Assembly: GCA_002179805.1 (NCBI GenBank)
Contig: NAVB01005577.1
Coordinates: 1-14,653 of the forward strand
Reading direction: 5' to 3'
Source of the DNA: Acanthamoeba lenticulata
Lineage: Eukaryota > Discosea > Longamoebia > Acanthamoebidae
DNA length: 14,653 nucleotides
The notes under the pieces were generated by a model. The model was not told where the DNA came from, did not search any database, and saw nothing but the letters and a program-made list of their open reading frames with translations. A program made the position numbers and the translations under genes. Positions 1-8,532 of the stretch are shown here, piece after piece. Every line of letters starts with the position of its first letter. Position 1 is the stretch's first letter.

Positions 1-1
1 C

Positions 2-934
2 CAGGCGGAGCTGAAGCGAGTGACGGCCGAGCTCAAGAAGGAGATGCAGGGGACCGAGGGTGGCCGGCCCGGCAGCTTCATTAACAACAGCAGCAAGGGC
101 GCTGGGAGGAGCGACAGGCTGAGCAAGTCCAGCAGCGGCGGCGGCAGCGCTGTCGGTGGATCGCGGAGCCCGGCGCCGGTGCGGCGGACCGACGGGCCCG
201 ACGACGAGGCGCGGCGTGAGGCCAGGGAGCTGCGGGGCAAGGACCGTGAGGAGAAGGAAAAGGAGAAGAAAGAGAAAAAGGAGAAGAAAGAGAAGGAAAA
301 GGAGGAGAAGAGGAAGGAACGCGAAGAGCGCGAGCGCGAGCGGCGTGAGAAAGAGCGCGAGAAGCGTGAGAAGGGCCGGGAGGAGCGCGAGCGGCGTGAG
401 AAGGAGAAGGAGGAACGCAAGGAGAAGAAGCGCGAGGAGAAGCTTCTCAAGAAGAAGGACGGCCTCGCAGGCAGCGGCATTCGGCCGCGGTCGCGCGAGA
501 GCAGCAATGCCGACCTCGTCCCGATCGACTACCTCGCCGCCGCGTCGGCGGCGCTCGAGGCGGCCGAACTGCCTCTCCCGCCGGCCCTGCTCGAGCGCCG
601 AGCAACCACGACCGGCGTGCCCCCGTCTCCCTCGTCCTCTGGCGCGGTCGACAAGCCCGCAGCGACGGCGACGGAGCAGCCTCAGCCAGAGCCTCAGCCC
701 CAGCAGGGAGAGCCACCACGCGACGAGGACGAGTTCGACAGCGATGAGGACGATGGCGACAACCCCATCGTTGATGTCCCGACGCCCGGCGCGAGCATGG
801 TCGCCCTGCCGGAACCGCCGCCGGAGGAGCAAGTCGCGTCCACCGTCGCGGAAGAGGCTGCTACTACGGCAGTAGACGGGGAGGGAGCTCCTGTGGAGGC
901 CAAGCAAGAGCAGGAACCTGAGAAACAACAATGA
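2..934 (+). CDS. C-terminal part of a charged, low-complexity protein (5' partial)
   Basis: The frame is open from base 2 to the TGA at 932-934. No start is visible, so the gene begins before the window; the GTG at 20 is only an internal codon. No intron is needed. Order of segments: a short K/E-rich piece that could end a coiled coil; a Ser/Gly-rich linker; about 85 residues made almost only of E, K and R (bases about 200-463), patterned like a single alpha-helix (ER/K) segment; a Pro/Ala-rich linker; an acidic patch (DEDEFDSDEDDGD); and a Pro/Glu/Ala-rich tail. No catalytic or folded domain is seen. The upstream part could belong to many cytoskeletal, kinase or RNA-binding proteins, and the function is not known from this sequence. 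It converges on the protease gene, with 74 bp between stop codons. Confidence 0.75.
   Translation, partial: QAELKRVTAELKKEMQGTEGGRPGSFINNSSKGAGRSDRLSKSSSGGGSAVGGSRSPAPVRRTDGPDDEARREARELRGKDREEKEKEKKEKKEKKEKEKEEKRKEREERERERREKEREKREKGREERERREKEKEERKEKKREEKLLKKKDGLAGSGIRPRSRESSNADLVPIDYLAAASAALEAAELPLPPALLERRATTTGVPPSPSSSGAVDKPAATATEQPQPEPQPQQGEPPRDEDEFDSDEDDGDNPIVDVPTPGASMVALPEPPPEEQVASTVAEEAATTAVDGEGAPVEAKQEQEPEKQQ
248..319 (+). repeat. 72-nt uninterrupted homopurine tract
   Basis: All bases from 248 to 319 are A or G on the + strand, within the coding region for the E/K/R helix. It arises from runs of GAG, GAA, AAG and AAA codons. Such tracts can form triplex DNA and are prone to length change; that is general knowledge and was not tested here. 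Confidence 0.9.
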
Positions 935-956
935 ATTATCTGTTTTAAAACAAAAC

Positions 957-962
957 AATAAA
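957..962 (+). terminator. Polyadenylation signal AATAAA of the left-end gene
   Basis: A canonical AATAAA lies 22 nt after the TGA at 932-934. A second AATAAA lies at 989-994. Both fall in the short AT-rich gap shared with the oppositely oriented protease gene. Confidence 0.7.
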
Positions 963-975
963 AGTTATCAACATG

Positions 976-981
976 TTTAAT
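976..981 (-). terminator. Candidate polyadenylation signal ATTAAA of the protease gene
   Basis: Read on the minus strand this is ATTAAA, 27 nt beyond the protease stop codon (1011-1009). It lies between the two + strand AATAAA copies, so the two convergent 3' ends probably interleave. Confidence 0.5.
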
Positions 982-1008
982 TAACATAAATAAAAAACAA
1001 AAGGCCCT

Positions 1009-4000
1009 TCATGAACGCAACGCGGGGACTGCGGCGCAGAGTAGAGGCGAGGTGAGCGCCGCGACGACAGGAGAGAGGACAACGACCAGCCCAATGACGG
1101 CGAGCAGCCACCAGTTGGGCCGGAGAGCAGACGAGGCGCTGAGGTCGCCATTCTCGTCGCAGTTGACGACGAGCGCATAGCGCTGTGGTTGAGGTGCATT
1201 GATGGCAAAGGCACTTACGGTGACCGTGATGTTGACGAGCGCCCAAGGCAACTTGGACCGAGGCAGCAACACACGCTCTACGTTGTTGGAGCTGTCCCTG
1301 CTTGGTGGCAACAACATCAAATTCATCAATCAATTGTTTCCAGTATGAAGGTACGTATGAATGGCAGCCAGTACCGCGTGTTGCCGAGGTAGTGCGAGTT
1401 GCCCCAGTACTGGTTCACAACAGTTCCATGCTGAACCTCCACTAGCAGGTCCAGGTCGTTCACAAGCGACTCACCAGCGGGGTCCATCCATACCTGGAGG
1501 CCAAGTCTTTGCCATGAGCAATACCCAGGAATGGTCCTCAGACAGGCAGGTGATGTAACGTACGAGAGTCGCCGTGAAGGGGGAGCGGTTGCCGACATTG
1601 TAGAAGTTGTATACGTGCGATTCTCCCGTGTCGAGCGACGTGACGTCATCATCCGACTGGAACACGAACAAGCTGAACTTCCTGTACATGGGCGTGTAGT
1701 CCTTGAAGTAGAGCACACGGTCCATTGTGACCCGGCCATGGCCTTGTTTTTTGTCGCTGCGTCAGCGTCAAGGTCGTGTATTCTAGGCATGACTTATGTA
1801 CCCAGCCACTGGTAGTAGCTCTTGGGGTGCAGGTTCTTGAGCTTCTTGTAGAGGTTGGTCTCTGCATAATGGGAAAGAAGAAAAATGTGAGCGGACCAGC
1901 CGTGATGTTTAGCACGGAGGCGTACTCGAGTCCACAATGTAGCCCGAGATGTCTTGCCCCGCGTTGATAATGCTGGCTTTGACCAATGCTGACGTGGGCG
2001 TGAACGCGTTTTCTTGGTTCTGCATGATGCGGTTGGTGAGTGAATGAGCCACTCTATGCTTTTGACATGGAACAGAGGTAACAAAGCAACATACGGGAAC
2101 GCCGTCAGGGTAGTAGCCTCGCATGTAGTATTCTCGTATGAGCGCTGCGTGGCCCGCGGTTAGCGGCGTGGCCATGGACGTGCCCTGCAGCCACCAAAGA
2201 GCCGACGGATCGCCTTTCGGCGATGTGGCTGTTTCCCCCCAACGTCACCACCGGTCAGCTGTGGCGCAAGCCTGAAGCTGAGGCCGCTGTGGGCGTACCA
2301 GAACCACAGGCAAAGCCCGAGCAACCGGCGTTGGCCGAGATGATGACCTCCTACTCGCCCCGCCAGGTCAGCGTTTTGCGATGCGCGATGTCTGATGTCA
2401 TTAGGAGAGACACGAAACACGTACGCCGGGAGCGAGTATGTCAGGCTTGATGCGCGAGCCCGTCCCGCCACCGTCCACGGGGCCGACGGAGGAGAAGGGC
2501 GCGACGCTGTCCTGCGAGAAGATCAACCAGGCTTCGCTGTTCTTCAGCAGGTTCCGATAAAACTGTTGAACCCAATGGGGCAAAAAGCGTAAGCGTCTGG
2601 GAGAGGTCAAGTTCAAGGAGAGTACACGCGACGTACCGAACCGCAGCAGTCCCGGTTCTTCCTCTTCGCAGTGCCGATGCCGTTGCAGCAATCTGACTCG
2701 CTGCGATAGCAGCACGAGGTGGCGTCGGAGCAGTCCGGCAGGCAGTTGTCTCGGTTGTACTTCTCGCGGATATAAGTGTAGTTGATGTAGCTGTTGTAGG
2801 CCTCGGAGAAGCTCTGGTAGGAGTTGCGCGCGGCACCCACCGTGAGGAAGTTCTTGCCCAGACCCGGCGAAGATACCGTCCCGACGCCCAGCGCGCCCTC
2901 GTTTCCTGCAGCAAAGACGACCAGCGAATCCTGCCAATACGGTCCGCTTGAGTCCACATGGCCACCATGGGTAATATCATCAACGATGGCACGCGAGAGG
3001 CTGTACCTGATTATCGTGCGCCCACTCGTCCAGCGGCTCCGTCAAGTCGACATCGTACGAAAAGCAGTTGCTTGAAGCTGGCAAAACCAAGAAACAGCGT
3101 AAGAAAAAGCACTACAATATGAAGTGCAACTTGGGTATGAGGTGGTACGCGTACAGCTGCTGCAACCCCACGAGTTGCTGAAAACGCGAGCACCGGCGTC
3201 GTAGAGATAGTCGAGCAGAGAGACGTCCACACCGCTGAGAGTGTTGTCAGCCTCGGGGCATCCTGTCGAGTCGGCCAAGTCCATGAACGCGATCTGCACC
3301 AGCATCGCACGTGTCAGATTGGCCAGCCCCTGCGCCAAAACAAAGCTCAAAAGCACGACTCTCGTACGCGTGCGTTGAAGGCCATGCCCTTGTGCTGGTT
3401 GACCCGCCAGCGACGGCCAAGTTCGTCCTTGGACGTTGAGGAATTGCCGCAGTCCTCCAGCCCGCAAATGCAGCTGCCAACCGCCGAACCCGACACATGG
3501 GTACCATGCCCGTGCACACCGTCCCGGTCCGAAGTCGGATCGCCGCTGGACTCCAAATAGGCCACCACCTTGCGGTGCCGTGGCCCGACGGGGTTGACCG
3601 GGTCATAGAACAAGCAGTTGCTTGTGTCCACCCCAGTGTCCGCAATGCCAACTGACCCAAGAGCAACACGGTGAGTACCTCCCGTCATACAGAGAAGAGT
3701 GCAACAAGAGTGGTGGCACGGCGTACTGATTTGATCTTGCCCGGAGAGGCCGTACTCCCACAGAGGTGTACGACGTGAGACCTTGGGCGATGTGCCGTTG
3801 CTCTGCATGATGACCGCTGCCCACTTGTTGTTGACTACGTACTCTGCGACCTTGTCAACCTGAGAGGAACCGCAAGTGATGAGAAGATCTCTTGGGCAAA
3901 CTCAATGCAATATAGCAACGCACCGTAACGACTTCGATGCGTCGAGTGAGCCATCCCACGGCCTGTGCCACTCGTTCAGCGGCAACGCTGACCCGCAGTC

Positions 4001-4771
4001 GCTCATATCTTTCGCTGTGGCGGGGCAGCTCGACCGTCGCTCGAGCGTCTGTGTCCTGTCCGATCTCTGCTTGCCACTGTTGAGCCAAGCTCTCGAGCTG
4101 GTCACGGGAGCGCCCTTCGGGTGTGAGGACGACCACTAGAGTCACTAGGCAGGGAGGCTCAAAGTCTGGCTGAGTCGCTCGGCGAGACATCAGCTTGGTG
4201 AGTCCCGGCAAAGCAGGCATCGACTCCGGCTCCGCAATGTCTCGCTTGCGAGAGATTTGGGTAATGTGGTGCTGCAAACCCTCGGTCACCTTCAACTCAG
4301 GCATCAACCAGCCGACCTGCACGCGGGGCACCGGAGGGAGGTATCAGTACGCAAAAGGCGTGCTTTGGCGGCGGTTCGTACCCATTCGACGTGAGGAGCA
4401 CCAGAGGCTCGACGAACGGTGGTGATAGGTGCCGTCAAGACAAAGGTGTTGTTGGCCTTGTAGGGACCAAGCTGGACTCCCAGGTAGGCTTCGATCTCCC
4501 GCACTTTCTTCGCGGACATGACCGGTTGCACGTGCAACAGAGCAACCACTGTAGCTTGGTTGTCTTCCTCTGACTCGTCGTTGACTGATCGTCGGTTCTG
4601 GCGTGCCCATAGAAAGGGAGATGAAGAATCGTCTTCTATTCGAGGATAGATGCTTGTGTCCAGCTCCCAGCCGTTGATGAAGACCGTCTTTGTTCGGTCC
4701 GGCTTAGGATGCGCAGAAGTGAAGGGGCTTGTGAAGCAGAGAAGGAAGAGCAGAGGCACCACCCACTGCAT
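1009..4771 (-). CDS. Subtilisin-family (S8) serine protease, signal peptide plus C-terminal membrane anchor
   Basis: Fifteen exons (- strand): 4771-4382, 4316-3924, 3859-3727, 3651-3368, 3293-3149, 3077-3007, 2930-2637, 2562-2425, 2350-2299, 2228-2095, 2019-1926, 1861-1802, 1742-1564, 1493-1375, 1297-1009. They join in frame to 924 aa, with introns of 59-77 nt. The start is the ATG opening a clear signal peptide (MQWVVPLLFLLCF...TSA). The catalytic triad is visible: Asp310 in IGIADTGVD, His354 in GHGTHVSG, Ser651 in QGTSMATP, with oxyanion Asn482 in FAAGNEG. An N-terminal stretch of roughly 280 residues may hold a propeptide. Residues 535-568 form an insert with eight Cys. A hydrophobic helix at about 891-915 near the C-terminus suggests a type I membrane protein with the protease outside or in the lumen. 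The exon 9 acceptor is ambiguous (TAG at 2353-2351, or GAG 3 nt on). Substrate is unknown. Confidence 0.88.
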
Positions 4772-5120
4772 CGTGTTCTCCCTCTGTGTCGACTGCGGGT
4801 TCAATCTTGAATCCGCTTTGTGCAGTTGATTTATCCTCTTTTCGTAAACGACAGGAAACCAAAAGGCGGCAACCGCGCGTGTGCACAAAACGCGCACGCC
4901 TCGGTGCAAAGTGCATCAAACAGCAGCTGCATCTTCTGCCTCAAATGCTGGTGCCGTTGGGTGCTGAGACCCCTCGTGCTGCAGCACAAGGAATGCATTC
5001 TAATGCTCGAGAGTGCCCTGCGTGCACCTGTCCTGCGAGTGGGCCCTGGGTTTTAACGAGAAACTGGTGAGAAAATAACAAAAATAGCAAAAAGATAGAG
5101 GGCGCTTGCCCGCAAGCAGG
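4772..5120. promoter_or_regulatory. Intergenic region between divergent genes, probable bidirectional promoter
   Basis: This 349-bp stretch separates the divergent starts of the protease (-) and the EamA transporter (+). No ORF in it has coding character. It must hold the 5' UTRs and both promoters. No firm TATA box is seen. An A-rich block (about 5072-5098) lies just before the transporter start, and a perfect inverted repeat at 5104-5117 sits 3 bp before its ATG. The middle is rich in TGC/GCA and CAG/CTG steps without a clear motif. Confidence 0.5.
5104..5117. repeat. Inverted repeat GCTTGC-CC-GCAAGC next to a start codon
   Basis: The six-base arms are perfect and separated by CC. The ATG of the transporter follows after AGG, at 5121. 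It could be a protein-binding palindrome or a small mRNA hairpin in the 5' UTR. It could also be chance. Confidence 0.4.
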
Positions 5121-6796
5121 ATGGAGAGGCAGGAACGCACAGCACCCGTCGGGCGGACGGGTGCGCGGGCAGCCTTGTCTCTCATCCCGGGGTTGGTGGC
5201 CTTCTTGGCTTTGAGTGTGGTGGCCGGGTCTGCGTTCTTATTCGTCAAGCAAGCCTCTTCCTCAATTCCGCCGGTGTGCTTCCTCGCCTTTCCTTCACCC
5301 ACTGCCTTCAGCTCCGTTACTTACACCCAACCTAGTTCACGCTGGTTGCTCTGCGGCTATCGCTTGGCTTCATGACATTGTTTCTCCTCACGGCCTGCTT
5401 CTACCGCCGCTACGTGCCGCGGATGTTCACAGCCCGCACCGCTTGGCAGGTCGCTACGAACTCTCGCTCGATTGGAGAAGGGGGTTGGTCCCACATGGCT
5501 GACAGTGAATCGCTCACGGGTGGGCGAGCATCACTTTAGTTATGCGTCATGGCGATTGCCAACAACGTGATACCCTACACGTTATACCCGATCGCCCAGC
5601 ACTACGTCGATACGGGCGTAGCTGCTATTCTCGCTTCGACGGCGCCGCTCTTTGCACTGGTCATCGGCCACTTTGTTCTTCCGGTAAGCACGCTATGCAG
5701 TTGATGTACTCACGTTGATGTTGACACAAGCAACCCATCAACCCATGTATGCTCAGGGATCCGAGAAGATGACGCTGATGCGAGCGCTCGCCGTAGTTGT
5801 GGGCCTAGGCGGTGTGGTCGTGCTCTCCCTCCAGAAAATCGGCTCGAAAGAGGGACTAGAGTGCGCACCGCTGTCCACTGCTCACCCAGCTTTGGTTCAT
5901 GTCATATTGTTACTCATGGTGACTCTGAAACAGTTTCTGGAGCTTTGGAGCCTACTTGCTCGTCGTATGCGCGGCAGCATCCAAGGGATGCGCCTCAGGT
6001 TTGCTCGCCTCACAGCGCTTTGTAGCACAATTGCTATGCCCCTCACTGTCTTTCCTATCAGTGTTCGCACACCGCTACCTCATCAGATTCAAGATCATCC
6101 CACTTGCCTGCGGTCAGACCTTCTTTGGTTCGCTCATCGCCATTGCTTTGTCGTTGATCTTTGACTTCAACTGGCCGCTCTTCTCCTTCCCTGCTCACTA
6201 CGCCTTTTTCTACGACCTCACATGGAAGGCATGCCTCCGCCCTCTCTGCTGTTCTCCTCTTGCCTGAATGACTCACGAAGCTGTCGTGTTAGGCGTTCTG
6301 GGGCGTCATCTACCTCGGGTTGGCTGCATCGTGCCTCGCCTACCTCCTGCAGTTCTACCTCCTCCAGACTATTGGTGCGTGCTTTCTCCCTCTTGTTCGA
6401 TCAAGGAGACGTTTCTCACTGGCGGTTGGATTCAGGCTCGGTCAAACAGACGTTCGTGGACTTCCTCGTACCTGTGGTGGCCCTAATCGAGGGCGTTGTC
6501 ATCCTTGGGTCGTGGTCCCATGTGTCAGCCTGGTACATCACCGCGGAGGTGGCTGGTGCGTGGTCCCCTCCCCCGTCCTTCGTGACGGCGATAACGCCAG
6601 GCTCACCCGCCAACAACAATCAGGCGCACTCCTCGTGCTCTGTTCGTTGGGCCTGGCGCACTGGCCCAGCAAGCATTGGCGAGGCTCGGCGTCAGCTGCA
6701 CCGGAGAAGGACCTTACCGAGGAGGAAGGCGAGGAATCCCGTCCGGCCACAGAGAGTCTGATCCACAGTTCCCGTCTCCTTCTCGTGGCCGGATAG
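5121..6796 (+). CDS. EamA/DMT-superfamily membrane transporter
   Basis: Nine exons join in frame to 377 aa: 5121-5273, 5336-5449, 5540-5683, 5757-5872, 5934-5998, 6062-6228, 6293-6374, 6436-6555, 6624-6796. The joined protein has about ten hydrophobic helices in two halves, the layout of drug/metabolite transporters with two EamA repeats. Typical pieces are IPPFTLVALRLSLGF after helix 1, NNVIPYTLYPIAQHY and GVAAILASTAPLFALVIG in helices 3-4, and KQTFVDFLVPVVALIEG near helix 9. Length fits the family (300-400 aa). The C-terminal tail is hydrophilic and Glu-rich, probably cytosolic. Intron 2 (5450-5539) has a weak donor, GTCGCT. Intron 6 (6229-6292) starts with GC. The substrate cannot be told from sequence; family members move metabolites, amino acids or nucleotide sugars. 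It reads away from the protease and is followed 93 bp later by the next gene. Confidence 0.85.
6229..6292 (+). other. GC-AG intron in the transporter gene
   Basis: The donor after AAG is GCATGC and the acceptor is GTGTTAG. Splicing joins DLTWK to AFWGVIYLG in frame with the neighbouring helix. The 64-nt length matches other introns here. GT donors inside the interval do not restore the frame. Confidence 0.65.
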
Positions 6797-6851
6797 GAGA
6801 AGAAACTTCGGACGAGTTGTGTGTCGGTTGGGTTAACCAACAAACAACCAA

Positions 6852-6857
6852 AATAAA
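6852..6857 (+). terminator. Polyadenylation signal AATAAA of the transporter gene
   Basis: Canonical AATAAA 56 nt after the TAG at 6794-6796 and only 32 bp before the next start codon, so mRNA 3' end and next promoter are closely packed. Confidence 0.65.
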
Positions 6858-6889
6858 AACGAAGAAAACGGCACAGGCCGCAGACGAAG

Positions 6890-8417
6890 ATGTGCGGTCC
6901 AATCGAGTGCCTGCCGTGCCAGCCGAGGTTCGTGGCTCAGCTTAAGAGCGATCGAGTAGTGCAAGTGTGGGCACTTCTGTGGATCCCCTTGGTTGTGCTT
7001 TGGTTCATCTATTTCGGGTTTCAAATCGACAACTTGGCTACTGCCGTCGAGGACAAGTCGTACCAGGTTCGAAGACGTTTGCTCTCGTGCTTGATTGCCC
7101 CTTTGGGCTCATTGGAGGCGTTGCGATTTGTAGGTGATGCTGCGCAGACAGGACACACTTCCGCTGCCGGCGTGGACCATTTGCAGCGACCCGGGCAGCA
7201 ACATTACTCAGGCAAGCGACTCAGCATCCACACTCCCTTGTGCGTGTCTTCATAGACTTATGTGGTTGTCTGCTGCCCACCCTAGGTGCAATGCCAAAGG
7301 GACGGTGGACTTATCGTGGTCCCGTTCAACCATCGCGATGGCTGCTTCAGCTTCAACATCAGTCCACCGCTCCTCAAGTCCAAGGGCGGCGAGGGCAGCA
7401 TTGACTGCGTCGTCGGCTTCCACAGTGCGCCTGCCCTCTGCTTGTTGTCATGCACCACCTCGAGTCGTGGCCGCAGTCTCACAAACAGCGTGGTTAGGTC
7501 CCGGCCAGTCAGCACGAGCATTCCTGCACGACCCGATCTACAGCGGAGACGCCAACGGCGCGATTAGCGGTCCGTCGCCCTTGCGTATCGCTCTCCAGCC
7601 CCCAATCCATAACCGTCGATGGCCTCTGCAGGTAACGCGGTCTACAACGGCTTCAAGAACGTGCCCAGCGGCATCTGTGTTGCAGGTTCGCTCCTCCAGC
7701 CTTGGTGCTGCACAAGGTGAGCGCTGTGCCTCACGCTGCACTCGCCCCGAATGCAGCGATCCAGCAGGGCGCCAAGACTTCCTTCTGGTGGCGATGGAAC
7801 CGCTTCCAGTTCCTTGACGGCACTAGCGAGAACGCCTACGCCCAGGTGTCGGCCACTGTCCTCCAGAAGTATGTTCTTGGGGAAGGAGGGGTAGCTTCAT
7901 CCCACAGCACGAGCTCACACGCCTATTTTCTGCTGCAGCTACGAGTCGCCGCTCTTCAACCACAGCGGCGGCTTCCACATGGAGGCGGGCGATACCTTCC
8001 AGTGGCACTACAAGGAGGTCCAGTGGTGGTCTGGCTACGACTTCTGGTACTTTATGGGTTCGTAGGCCGCGTCCGTCCTCCCGCCCCTCTGCCCGATGAC
8101 GACTTACGCGCAAGGCGTACATCATCGGTACCATCATCATCATCATTAGGCATGGTCGGTGGAGCGTCCTTCCTGCTGGTGCTCATCCACGCGCTTTTCT
8201 TCTACCCGCTCAAGTATCTCTACTCCGGTTCGCGCACGACGGGCGACTACGGTACGTGAAGGCGACTTGTAAATCGGCGTCAAATTCAATTCACCAACAC
8301 CCTCTTCATCTCCGTGCAGAGGAAACTGCCCCAGTTACTCGACCGCTGCGCGACATGAGCTCCTCGGCCCCTGGTGGCTCCTCGTCTTCCTCCTCGCCGG
8401 TTTACGACACGCTGTGA
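6890..8417 (+). CDS. Two-helix membrane protein, candidate minimal DEG/ENaC/ASIC-like channel subunit
   Basis: Nine exons join to 316 aa: 6890-7066, 7134-7211, 7286-7424, 7498-7569, 7632-7685, 7757-7868, 7939-8057, 8150-8251, 8320-8417. There is a short N-terminus, helix 1 (about 27-46), a loop of about 200 residues, helix 2 (about 251-275) and a Ser-rich tail. Hallmarks of the DEG/ENaC family are seen in order: LPLPAWTIC (68-76) about 20 residues after helix 1, where the family has FPAVTIC; DGCFSFN (103-109), family G-x-CYTFN; LLKSKGGEG (114-122), like LKTMKGGTG in ASICs; and MGMVGGASFLLVL opening helix 2, matching the G-x-S pore filter (G255-A256-S257). Possible N-glycosylation sites lie at N82, N109 and N218. 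The Cys-rich thumb seems absent and the loop is about half the usual length. The intron 3 acceptor is ambiguous (7497 or 7476). Gene structure is fairly sure; family assignment is inference from motifs. Another two-helix family is possible. Confidence 0.6.
7212..7285 (+). other. GC-AG intron in the channel-like gene
   Basis: The donor CAG/GCAAGC fits the strong consensus usual for GC introns, and the acceptor is CACCCTAG. It is 74 nt, phase 0, and joins SNITQ to VQCQRDGG. The alternative GT donor at 7240 breaks the frame. Confidence 0.65.
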
Positions 8418-8430
8418 AGAGGAACGAGAA

Positions 8431-8436
8431 AATAAA
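8431..8436 (+). terminator. Polyadenylation signal AATAAA of the channel-like gene
   Basis: Canonical AATAAA 13 nt after the TGA at 8415-8417. The next gene starts at 8533. Confidence 0.7.
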
Positions 8437-8532
8437 AAAGAAATTTCTTTCGGGGAAAAACAAATAGCCAGGTAAAACCGAAGAGGAGAACGAGCTTTTC
8501 AGAAGAAAGATCAAGGCAATCTGCACAATCCG

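Noticed and set aside
156..875. A 239-residue Arg-rich frame on the + strand
   Set aside because: It is the shifted frame of the E/K/R-rich gene; its Arg content comes from reading AAG/GAG runs out of phase.
2401..2937. Continuous minus-strand frame through protease introns near 2563-2636
   Set aside because: Reading through replaces family sequence with non-conserved residues; a 74-nt intron with donor GTACGT restores the subtilisin pattern.
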